A stretch of 6,539 nucleotides of DNA from Thomasclavelia spiroformis (GTDB taxonomy: Bacteria > Bacillota_I > Bacilli_A > Erysipelotrichales > Coprobacillaceae). Where the stretch lies: NCBI GenBank assembly GCA_018369555.1, contig JAGZCC010000089.1, forward strand, positions 1 to 6,539, written 5' to 3'. The translations under genes and the position numbers were made by a program. Positions 1 through 6,423 of this stretch are shown piece after piece; within the stretch, counting starts at the first letter, position 1, and every line of letters starts with the position of its first letter. The notes below the pieces were generated by a model that was not told the origin of the DNA, did no database searches, and worked only from the letters and a program-made list of their open reading frames with translations.

Positions 1-20
1 TACACTTTTTCAGCTTGCAC

Positions 21-65
21 AAATTAAAAACCAGAAGACAATATTTATTTGATATTGTTTCTGGT
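21..65 (-). terminator. Intrinsic terminator of the minus-strand ligase-like gene
   Basis: A long hairpin pairs 30-36 with 59-65 and 38-44 with 52-58, with one bulged G at 37 and a 7-nt loop (45-51). Read on the minus strand it is followed by TTTTTAATTTG (plus 20-30), a U-tract. The plus-strand side is followed by A residues, so it works leftward. It lies about 50 bp past the stop codon of the 114-1271 gene. Confidence 0.72.
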
Positions 66-113
66 AAAAATATTGTCATCTTAACTTAATGACATTGGTT
101 TTAAAACCCTTTT

Positions 114-1271
114 TTAATTGTCATTATACATTTCAAAAGAAGAAGCAATAAATAGAAATAACAAACCAGTATGAATCCAAAAAATTGTATAATCCAACAT
201 ACCATGGATTAAAATAATAGCTATGCATGAAATAACTAAAGCAACATAACGATAATTGAGTTTTCTTTTATAGATAGAAAACAATCTTTTACAATTATCA
301 GTAATATATGGTATTAAAACAGAAATACCTAATATTCCAAAAGAAAGAATAGGATCAAGATAGACACTATGGGCATGTTGGGTATTATGACCTGCATATT
401 GTTTAAAAATCATCATATAAGTCATTGGGCCTTGACCAAATAAAGGATGGGCATGAACTCCTTTGATTGCGGCTTGCCATATTTTTGTTCTTACTGAAAA
501 ATTATCCATCAGTTTTTCAATACGAGGAAATTGTTCAGGATTAATGATAAAATAAATACCTAGCATTAAAGCCACTAAAGCAATTAAAGCACATATTTTA
601 TAATTGCGGTTAATAATTAAAAATACAAGCATTGCAAAAGCAGTAGCAATGAGTGCAGTTCGACAACCTGTCATATACAACAAAAAGAAATTTATACAAG
701 CAACAATAAAATAATAAATTTGTTTTTTGATATCTTTAGTGCCAAATATTTTATAACCAATCATCATGATGATAAATTCAATCATCATTGCATAATAATT
801 CGCATTAAAAAACACCGAATTCAATCGATTTTCGCGTCGACTAAATATTTTTAAAGTAAAATGATCATAGCCCAAACGTTCTAAAATTTGAGTTTGTTCA
901 TATAATCCATAAATTGCCCATAAAACAGATAAAGCAATTAATAAATCGACAATAAATTCAAAAACATCTTGATTAATATATTGCCGATAATACAACATTA
1001 ATGATACAAACATAAATATCAAAGCAACGCAACCTACACCAACCCAATTTTGATAGATTATGGAAATAATTAGACTAATTAGCATAAAAATTATCAAGTA
1101 TTTGGATTTAGGAGTATTTTTAAAAGCATTTGTGATTTTTTTAGTGTAGAATAGATATATAGTTTCTACTAATAAAATTGGTACACAAATATAAAATGGA
1201 GTTGATAAACAAAGAACCGTTGCAATGATAAATAATTGTTCTTTAGAAAATTTTTCTTTTAGATATTGCAT
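114..1271 (-). CDS. O-antigen ligase / Wzy-type polysaccharide polymerase-like membrane protein
   Basis: This 385-residue integral membrane protein resembles the Wzy_C/O-antigen ligase family (PF04932), whose members join or polymerise lipid-linked glycans on the outer face of the membrane. I see roughly 11-12 hydrophobic segments, the clearest near residues 11-43, 58-96, 104-124, 155-244 and 303-382. Family-like features are TGCRTALIAT at 201-210 (Arg204), the extracytoplasmic loop with Arg261 and 'IWQAAIKG..AHPLFGQGP' at 264-282, and HAHSVYLDPILSFGILG at 299-315, where His299/His301 resemble the conserved ligase histidines. The start is chosen from GGAGGT (plus 1277-1282) 5 nt before the ATG. 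The gene stands alone: no glycosyltransferase or flippase is in the window and the neighbour is divergent. Acceptor and glycan are unknown. In a Gram-positive host it could serve a capsule, teichuronic-type polymer or glycoprotein. The family is fairly sure, the exact role is not. Confidence 0.8.
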   Translation of the reverse strand: MQYLKEKFSKEQLFIIATVLCLSTPFYICVPILLVETIYLFYTKKITNAFKNTPKSKYLIIFMLISLIISIIYQNWVGVGCVALIFMFVSLMLYYRQYINQDVFEFIVDLLIALSVLWAIYGLYEQTQILERLGYDHFTLKIFSRRENRLNSVFFNANYYAMMIEFIIMMIGYKIFGTKDIKKQIYYFIVACINFFLLYMTGCRTALIATAFAMLVFLIINRNYKICALIALVALMLGIYFIINPEQFPRIEKLMDNFSVRTKIWQAAIKGVHAHPLFGQGPMTYMMIFKQYAGHNTQHAHSVYLDPILSFGILGISVLIPYITDNCKRLFSIYKRKLNYRYVALVISCIAIILIHGMLDYTIFWIHTGLLFLFIASSFEMYNDN

Positions 1272-1276
1272 ATTGT

Positions 1277-1321
1277 ACCTCCAAGTAATGATACTATAAC
1301 ATAATTGTAAATTAGATACAA
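1277..1321 (-). promoter_or_regulatory. Candidate promoter and RBS of the ligase-like gene
   Basis: On the minus strand the gap reads TTGTAT (plus 1316-1321), a 17-bp spacer, then TATAGT (plus 1293-1298) preceded by TG and one base, an extended -10. Transcription would start near 1286, giving a leader of only about 15 nt that still contains GGAGGT (1277-1282). The -35 matches consensus at only three of six positions, so the call rests mostly on the extended -10. Confidence 0.45.
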
Positions 1322-1335
1322 ATAAGGAGAAATTG

Positions 1336-2271
1336 ATGAAAAAGTTTTTATATGTTTTTAATTATCCTCCTGAAGATAAAGATTTATGTGCTTTAGAATT
1401 TAGAGCAATGTTTAAACAGGAGTATATTAGTAAATATTATTTAAGTAATAAAGATTATGATGTTAATAAAAGTGTTTTTATGAAAGCAAAAATTGATATT
1501 TGGGGAATTAATCAGGACTTTTATAAATTGGTTAAACAAATTACTAATTTAAATAAATGTTATCAAGATTTTAAAATCATTTATTTAAAAAATGAAATTA
1601 CTCATGTTGAATATGAAGAAACATTGCAAAAATGTAAAGAAATATCATGGGCAATTAAGGGCAGTGTTAATATGTCAAAACCACGGCATACAATTGCAAT
1701 TACTAAATTTAATAATGTTTGGCTTTGTGGGTATTATCATCATGGAATACCGTCATGGAAAAAACATGATTATAAACCACATACGTTTTCTAACTCATTA
1801 GACATTCGTTTGGCCAGAACATTGGTAAATATAGCTGTAAGTGATAGTAAAGAAATTAAAATTGTTGATCCTTGTTGTGGCATGGCAACAGTAGTTCTTG
1901 AAGGATTAGCGTTAGGTATAGATATTGAGGGGTATGATATTTCCCGAGAAATATCATGGGCGGCAAGAAAAAATCTAAGATATTTTGGTTATGACGAATC
2001 CCTAATTAATCGAACTAGCATACATGATTTAAATAAACATTATGATGTTGCAATTTTAGATATCCCATATAATTTATATACACCAATTACATATGATGAG
2101 CAGTGTAAGATAATAGAATCTGCTCGTAAAATATGTGATAAAATGATAATAGTAACTTTTGAAGATATGACAAAAGAGATAAACCAAGCAGGTTTTTCTA
2201 TTGTTGACAGTTGTTTAAGAAAGAAAACAGAGTATGTTAAATTTGGGCGCTATATTTATGTATGTGTTTAA
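1336..2271 (+). CDS. TRM11/UPF0020-type SAM-dependent methyltransferase
   Basis: This 311-residue protein has a C-terminal Rossmann-fold methyltransferase domain. The SAM-binding motif I is IVDPCCGMATVV at 176-187, an acidic residue ends strand 2 (GYDIS, Asp201), and the N/D-P-P-Y-type catalytic motif appears as LDIPYN at 241-246. Ahead of motif I, KPHTFSNSLDIRLARTLVNIA at 147-167 is typical of the Trm11/UPF0020 RNA methylase group (PF01170). That group methylates a base amino group, usually in tRNA or rRNA. The N-terminal 110 residues may be a diverged THUMP-like RNA-binding region, but I cannot show that. ATG 1336 is preferred over TTG 1333, because AAGGAGA (1324-1330) then sits 5 nt from the start instead of 2. 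It is monocistronic, ended by the terminator at 2284-2312. The motifs CCGMAT and DIPYN depart from the usual FCGTG and DPPY. DNA methylation cannot be excluded. Confidence 0.78.
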   Translation: MKKFLYVFNYPPEDKDLCALEFRAMFKQEYISKYYLSNKDYDVNKSVFMKAKIDIWGINQDFYKLVKQITNLNKCYQDFKIIYLKNEITHVEYEETLQKCKEISWAIKGSVNMSKPRHTIAITKFNNVWLCGYYHHGIPSWKKHDYKPHTFSNSLDIRLARTLVNIAVSDSKEIKIVDPCCGMATVVLEGLALGIDIEGYDISREISWAARKNLRYFGYDESLINRTSIHDLNKHYDVAILDIPYNLYTPITYDEQCKIIESARKICDKMIIVTFEDMTKEINQAGFSIVDSCLRKKTEYVKFGRYIYVCV

Positions 2272-2283
2272 AGGGCTTATAAT

Positions 2284-2312
2284 GAAAGTGATTTTGTCAC
2301 TTTTGTTTTTTT
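2284..2312 (+). terminator. Intrinsic terminator after the methyltransferase gene
   Basis: AAAGTGA (2285-2291) pairs perfectly with TCACTTT (2297-2303) across a TTTTG loop. The stem runs into a T-rich tail, TTTTGTTTTTTT (2301-2312). It is 13 nt past the methyltransferase stop and separates that gene from the ABC operon. Confidence 0.75.
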
Positions 2313-2340
2313 ATGGATATAATGAGTATAAATGGAGGGG
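2294..2340 (+). promoter_or_regulatory. Promoter and RBS of the ABC exporter operon
   Basis: TTGTCA (2294-2299, five of six matches to the -35 consensus) is followed after 18 bp by a perfect TATAAT (2318-2323). The -35 lies within the loop and 3' arm of the preceding terminator. A start near 2330 gives a leader of about 16 nt holding GGAGGGG (2334-2340), 5 nt before the ATG. That leaves no room for a riboswitch or attenuator, and I see no clear operator dyad. Confidence 0.6.
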
Positions 2341-2345
2341 ATTAG

Positions 2346-4064
2346 ATGAAATTGAGTAAATATTTAAAGGTGTATTGGTTGCCAGCAATGATTGGTTTTA
2401 TTTTTAAAATTGCAGAAGCATTTTTAGAATTAATGGTACCTTTAGTAATGGCAGATATAATTGATATTGGAATAAAAAATAATGATAAAAGTTATATTTT
2501 AATGAGAGGGGCAGTATTAGTTGTTTTAGCAATTATTGGATATCTATTTGCTTTGGTTTGTCAATATTATGCTTCCTTAACTTCACAAAGCGTTGGGACT
2601 GAACTTAGAAAAGATATGTATCATCAGATAAATAAATACGATCACTCTAATTTAGATAAATTAGGAACACCAACTTTGGTAACTAGATTAATAAATGATG
2701 TTGTACAAATCCAACTAGCAATTGCAATGACAATTAGATTAACATCTAGAGCTCCTTTTATCATGATCGGTTCATTAGTATTAGCATTTTTTATTAGTGG
2801 TTCCTTAGCTTCAATTTTTATTGTTGGAGCAATAATATTAGCAGTAATAATGTTTGTAATTACTTTAATATCAATACCTTATTTTAATAATATACAACAT
2901 AAATTGGATCAAATTAGTTTAATTGTTCGTGAAAATTTAAATGGGATTAGAGTTATTAGGGCTTTTGCTTCACAAAAAAAAGAAGTAAATAGATTTACTG
3001 GAGAAACTAGTAATCAAAAAGAAATTCAAATAAAAGTTGGTAAAATTCAAGCATTACTTAATCCATTTACATATTTAATTGTAAATTTAGCGATTGTATT
3101 AATCATATATTTTGGTGGTATTAAAGTAAATATAGGAGATTTATCTCAAGGAGAAATAATCGCTTTAATTAATTATATGAATTCAATCTTATTAGCATTG
3201 ATTGTTTTTGCAAATGTAATATCAATCTATAATAAGGCAGGTGCTAGCTATTCTAGAATTATAGAAGTGTTAGAAACCCAGCCAGAAGTTAAAAATGAAG
3301 CAACCTTTGATAAATGGTTAGATAATAAAGAGGTTATTAGTTTTAAAAATGTAAGTTTTGCATATGATAAAAGAAATGTGTTAGATGATATAAGTTTTAC
3401 AATTGAACAAGGTCAAAGTATTGGGATTATTGGAGGAACTGGAGCTGGCAAAAGTACTTTGGTGAATTTAATTGAGCGTTTTTATGATGTGAGTAGTGGA
3501 GAAATTTTAATAAATGGAAAGTCAATTAAAGATTATGATTTACATATATTAAGAAGTTTTATTGGATATGTTCCGCAATCAATAAGTTTAATTTCTGGAA
3601 CAATTCGTGAGAATTTACAATTTTCCAATAAAAATGCTGAAGATAGTTTCTTGATACAAGCTTTAAAGATGGCTCAAGCAAAAGAATTAATTGAAAATAA
3701 AAAAGGGTTGGATACTTTTATTGAACAAGGAGGAAAGAATCTATCAGGGGGACAGCGCCAAAGGCTAACAATTGCTCGAGCTTTAGTTAAACAACCTAAA
3801 ATATTAATTTTAGATGATAGTTCAAGTGCATTAGACTATGCAACTGATTATAGATTACGCCAAGAATTAAATAAATTAGATATGACAAAAATTATAGTTT
3901 CTCAACGAATTGCTTCACTTGAAAGTATGGATAAAATTATGGTTTTATATCATGGTAAATTAGTTGGTTTTGATAGTCATGAAATGTTGATGAAAAATTG
4001 TCAAATTTATCAAGAAATTTATATTTCTCAACGTGCAAATGGAGGTGATAAGTGTGGACAGTAA
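2346..4064 (+). CDS. Heterodimeric ABC exporter half-transporter with degenerate ATP site
   Basis: This 572-residue half-transporter has a type IV (ABCB-like) six-helix membrane domain (about 1-295) followed by a nucleotide-binding domain (about 330-560). Visible motifs are Walker A GGTGAGKST (363-371), Q-loop Gln411, a canonical LSGGQ signature (466-470) and Walker B ILILD (486-490). The catalytic Glu is Asp491 and the switch His is Gln520 (SQR). These changes mark the degenerate-site subunit of heterodimeric exporters such as LmrC, BmrC and TM287. GIRVIRAF (200-207) is the usual intracellular coupling segment. The partner is the overlapping downstream gene, and the pair should sit in the cytoplasmic membrane and export a hydrophobic drug, lipid or peptide. 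The substrate cannot be read from sequence. No MarR-, TetR- or GntR-type regulator adjoins the operon in the window. Confidence 0.92.
   Translation: MKLSKYLKVYWLPAMIGFIFKIAEAFLELMVPLVMADIIDIGIKNNDKSYILMRGAVLVVLAIIGYLFALVCQYYASLTSQSVGTELRKDMYHQINKYDHSNLDKLGTPTLVTRLINDVVQIQLAIAMTIRLTSRAPFIMIGSLVLAFFISGSLASIFIVGAIILAVIMFVITLISIPYFNNIQHKLDQISLIVRENLNGIRVIRAFASQKKEVNRFTGETSNQKEIQIKVGKIQALLNPFTYLIVNLAIVLIIYFGGIKVNIGDLSQGEIIALINYMNSILLALIVFANVISIYNKAGASYSRIIEVLETQPEVKNEATFDKWLDNKEVISFKNVSFAYDKRNVLDDISFTIEQGQSIGIIGGTGAGKSTLVNLIERFYDVSSGEILINGKSIKDYDLHILRSFIGYVPQSISLISGTIRENLQFSNKNAEDSFLIQALKMAQAKELIENKKGLDTFIEQGGKNLSGGQRQRLTIARALVKQPKILILDDSSSALDYATDYRLRQELNKLDMTKIIVSQRIASLESMDKIMVLYHGKLVGFDSHEMLMKNCQIYQEIYISQRANGGDKCGQ
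4041..4056 (+). promoter_or_regulatory. RBS inside the upstream gene that sets the GTG start
   Basis: GGAGGTGA (4041-4048) sits 5 nt before GTG 4054, all within the last codons of the upstream half-transporter, whose stop is 4062-4064. Ribosomes finishing the first gene would terminate 6 nt past the new start codon, an arrangement suited to translational coupling. Confidence 0.75.
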
Positions 4065-5790
4065 AGTAATTAAAAGATTAATTAGATATTGTAAACCGTA
4101 TCGCTTAATATTATTGTTTATTTTTATTTTATCTATAATTAGTGTTTTGCTGACTTTGTTGACACCAGTTTTATTTGGGCAAGCAGTTGATTTATTAATT
4201 GGTATTGATAAAGTGAATATGAATGCATTGTTTACAAAATTATTTGTTATTACAGTGGTAATTGTTTTGACAGCACTTGTACAATGGCTTTTAGGACAGT
4301 TAACTAATAAAATTACCTATAATATTATCAATACTTTACGCAATAGCATTTTTGAAAAAATTCATTTGTTGCCATTAAAGTATTTAGATAAACAATCACG
4401 AGGAGATATTATTAATCGAGTAATTAATGACATTGATTTAATTGGAACTGGATTATTACAAAGTTTTACAAGTTTGTTTACAGGAATTACAACAATAATT
4501 GGGACAATTGTAATTATGTGTTTGATTAATTTATCGATTGCAATAGTAGTAATTGTTTTAACACCATTATCATTAGTAGTAGCATCAGTAATTGTAAAAA
4601 GAACGCATATTTATTTTAAAGAACAATTAGATATTCGAAGTGAAATGAATGCTTATATCGAAGAGATGATTGTAAATCAAAAGCTTATTAAAGCTTATAA
4701 TTATGAAAATATTAATGAAGATAATTTTTTTAAAATAAATCAAAAAATGCATGTTAGTGGGATTAAATCACAATTTTATGGTGCGTTGATCAATCCTACA
4801 ACAAGAGTAGTTAATAATTTGGTTTATGGTGTAGTTGGAGTATTTGGGGCAATAAGTGTTATAAATGGACATTTTTCAGTAGGAATGCTCTCAAGTTTTT
4901 TAACGTATGCAAATCAATATACAAAACCATTTAATGAAATTTCTTCGGTTATGTCAGAAATGCAAACATCATTAGCAGCTAGTCAAAGAGTTTTTGAATT
5001 TTTAGATGAAAAAGAAGAAAGTTTTCAAAATGAAATAACAGAAATTAATAATATTTCTGGAGAAGTTGTTTTGAAAAATATATATTTTAGCTATGATAAA
5101 AATAATCCGTTAATTGAAAATTTTAATTTGAGGGTCAATGCTGGACAAACAGTTGCAATTGTTGGAAAAACAGGTTGTGGAAAAACGACATTAATTAATT
5201 TATTAATGAGATTTTATGATCAAAATAAAGGAAGTATTGAAATAGATGGAATAAATACGTTATCAATTGATCGTAATTCACTTAGAAAAATGTATGGGAT
5301 GGTATTACAAGAAACATGGATTTTTAAGGGAAGTATTAAAGAAAATATTGCTTATGGAAAAAGTGATGCTACCGATGATGAAATTATAACAGCAGCAAAA
5401 AAGGCTAGGGCACATAAATTTATTATAAATCTTCCGGATGGTTATGATACAATGGTTGAAGAGAGTGGAGGAAATATTTCAGAAGGTCAAAAACAATTAA
5501 TTTGTATTGCAAGAATTATATTGACTAAACCACCGATGTTGATTTTAGATGAAGCCACAAGTTTTATTGATACTCGAACTGAATTGCAGATACAAAAAGC
5601 ATTAGATGCAATGATGCAAGGGCGAACAACATTTATTGTTGCTCACCGTTTATCAACAATTGAAAATGCTGATATGATTTTGGTAATGGATAAAGGAAAA
5701 ATTATAGAACAAGGAACTCATCGGGATTTATTAGCTAAAAAAGGTTATTATTATATGTTGTATAATAGCCAATTTAATATTAATAATTAG
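4054..5790 (+). CDS. Heterodimeric ABC exporter half-transporter with catalytic Walker B Glu
   Basis: This 578-residue partner half-transporter has six membrane helices in about 1-295 and a nucleotide-binding domain in about 337-570. Walker A is GKTGCGKTT (371-379), the Q-loop Gln is 419, Walker B ends in Asp499-Glu500 with an intact catalytic Glu, and the switch His is 531 (VAHRLS). The signature is ISEGQ (475-479) instead of LSGGQ, as in consensus-site partners of this exporter class. In the dimer that signature would face the degenerate Walker site of the upstream protein. Start: GTG 4054 is chosen because GGAGGTGA (4041-4048) lies 5 nt upstream. Opening the frame at GTG 4033 would place that Shine-Dalgarno inside the coding region. 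The gene overlaps the upstream stop by 11 bp, so translation is probably coupled and the subunits made in equal amounts. Confidence 0.92.
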   Translation: MDSKVIKRLIRYCKPYRLILLFIFILSIISVLLTLLTPVLFGQAVDLLIGIDKVNMNALFTKLFVITVVIVLTALVQWLLGQLTNKITYNIINTLRNSIFEKIHLLPLKYLDKQSRGDIINRVINDIDLIGTGLLQSFTSLFTGITTIIGTIVIMCLINLSIAIVVIVLTPLSLVVASVIVKRTHIYFKEQLDIRSEMNAYIEEMIVNQKLIKAYNYENINEDNFFKINQKMHVSGIKSQFYGALINPTTRVVNNLVYGVVGVFGAISVINGHFSVGMLSSFLTYANQYTKPFNEISSVMSEMQTSLAASQRVFEFLDEKEESFQNEITEINNISGEVVLKNIYFSYDKNNPLIENFNLRVNAGQTVAIVGKTGCGKTTLINLLMRFYDQNKGSIEIDGINTLSIDRNSLRKMYGMVLQETWIFKGSIKENIAYGKSDATDDEIITAAKKARAHKFIINLPDGYDTMVEESGGNISEGQKQLICIARIILTKPPMLILDEATSFIDTRTELQIQKALDAMMQGRTTFIVAHRLSTIENADMILVMDKGKIIEQGTHRDLLAKKGYYYMLYNSQFNINN

Positions 5791-5794
5791 TATA

Positions 5795-5830
5795 AATAAA
5801 ACAGTAGCCCAAAATTGCTACTGTTTTATT
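5795..5830 (+). terminator. Strong symmetrical terminator of the ABC operon
   Basis: AATAAAACAGTAGC (5795-5808) and GCTACTGTTTTATT (5817-5830) form a perfect 14-bp stem with an 8-nt loop. The 3' arm ends in TTTTATT and the 5' arm starts with AATAAAA, so it could end transcription from either side. It begins 4 nt after the operon stop codon. The insertion sequence starts at or very near its right edge and may have displaced the original continuation of the T-tract. Confidence 0.8.
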
Positions 5831-5841
5831 GTATAAAAAAA

Positions 5842-5858
5842 CCCCAGCTAGGCTGGGG
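5842..5858. repeat. IS left-end hairpin, also a leftward terminator
   Basis: CCCCAGC (5842-5848) pairs with GCTGGGG (5852-5858) around a TAG loop. In this family the single-stranded hairpin at each end is bound by the Y1 transposase. On the minus strand the stem is followed directly by seven T residues (plus 5835-5841). It should therefore also act as an intrinsic terminator for transcription leaving the element leftward, toward the ABC operon. Confidence 0.8.
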
Positions 5859-5879
5859 GTGTATAGAAGCTTTAGTGGA

Positions 5880-5907
5880 GTGATAATGAAAACCTCCATG
5901 TTATAAT
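5880..5907 (+). promoter_or_regulatory. Candidate transposase promoter (extended -10)
   Basis: A perfect TATAAT (5902-5907) is preceded by TG plus one base (5899-5901), an extended -10. GTGATA (5880-5885) is a four-of-six -35 match at a 16-bp spacing. Transcription would begin near 5914, downstream of the left arm of the anti-Shine-Dalgarno dyad. Confidence 0.55.
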
Positions 5908-5947
5908 ATACTTGTGGCTACCAACTGCAAATAAAATAACACGGAGG
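5893..5947 (+). promoter_or_regulatory. RBS-sequestering inverted repeat in the transposase leader
   Basis: CCTCCATGTTAT (5893-5904) is complementary to ATAACACGGAGG (5936-5947) at 11 of 12 positions, with one A-C mismatch. The right arm contains the whole GGAGG (5943-5947) that lies 8 nt before the transposase ATG. An RNA containing both arms should hide the ribosome binding site. The left arm overlaps the element's -10 box, so an RNA started from its own promoter would lack it. Confidence 0.6.
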
Positions 5948-5955
5948 AATGACAA

Positions 5956-6423
5956 ATGAATAAACAATATTCAGATGACTTACATAGTTTATCACACACA
6001 AAATGGAGATGCAAATATCACATAGTATTTGCACCAAAATATAGAAGAAAGGCATTTTATGATGAAAGAAGAGTTGCAATAGGAGCAATATTAAGACAAT
6101 TATGTGAATGAAAGGGAGTAAATATAATAGAAGCAGAAGTGTGTATAGATCATGTGCATATGCTAATAGAAATACCACTAAAATATAGTATTTCAGTATT
6201 TATGGGATTTCTAAAAGGGAAAAGTAGCCAAATCATATTTGAAAGATGGGCGAATGCAAGATATAAGTATAGACATCGAGAATTTTGGTGTCGAGGATAT
6301 TATGTAGATACAGTGGGGAAAAATACAAAAAAAATTAAAGAATATATCTCAAATCAGTTAAAAGAGGATCAAGAAGGAGAACAACTAACTCTGGATTTTG
6401 AAGACCCTTTTAAGGGTAAATAA
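5956..6423 (+). pseudogene. tnpA: IS200 Y1 (HUH) transposase gene broken by in-frame TGA
   Basis: Read through, this is a 155-residue IS200/IS605 TnpA of normal family length. TnpA cuts and rejoins single-stranded element ends through a 5'-phosphotyrosine link. The start WRCKYHIVFAPKYRRKAF (17-34) is typical. The HUH metal-binding motif is DHVHML (His66, His68). FWCRGYYVDTVG (110-121) and EYISNQ (129-134) follow, giving catalytic Tyr130 with the usual Gln four residues later. Codon 52 is TGA (6109-6111) in LCE-stop-KGVNIIEAE, where related proteins as I recall them have Trp. One G-to-A change from TGG would explain it. The product would end after 51 residues, without HUH or Tyr. GGAGG (5943-5947) lies 8 nt before the ATG. 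The reading frame uses many ATA, CTA and GTA codons, unlike the ATT-rich host genes. Sequencing error or leaky readthrough remain possible. Confidence 0.85.

Noticed and set aside
97..108. Perfect palindrome GGTTTTAAAACC as an operator or terminator
   Set aside because: It is AT-rich with almost no loop and sits after a gene stop. A chance palindrome is likely in this composition.
1333..1335. TTG as start of the methyltransferase
   Set aside because: It is only 2 nt from the end of AAGGAGA, whereas ATG 1336 has normal spacing.
1592..1801. A 69-residue plus-strand open frame
   Set aside because: It is an alternative frame wholly inside the methyltransferase gene, with no family resemblance.
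2272..2345. Riboswitch or attenuator ahead of the exporter operon
   Set aside because: The hairpin lies upstream of the predicted transcription start, and the leader is only about 16 nt.
4033..4053. GTG 4033 or ATG 4039 as start of the second half-transporter
   Set aside because: The strong Shine-Dalgarno GGAGGTGA (4041-4048) lies downstream of both and is correctly spaced only for GTG 4054.
6109..6111. UGA read as tryptophan in this organism
   Set aside because: The four intact genes use TGG for all 13 Trp codons. Species that reassign UGA use TGA for most Trp.
6112..6129. AAAGGGAG after the TGA as a restart ribosome binding site
   Set aside because: It encodes the normal KGV residues of the family, and the only codons at suitable spacing are ATA, a very rare start.
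5918..6178. An 86-residue minus-strand open frame
   Set aside because: It lies antisense to the transposase, has no ribosome binding site, and its hydrophobic translation is what an AT-rich antisense frame gives.
6139..6423. A 94-residue open frame starting at GTG, as a separate small gene
   Set aside because: It is in frame with ATG 5956 and is the C-terminal part of the broken transposase. No convincing ribosome binding site precedes 6139.
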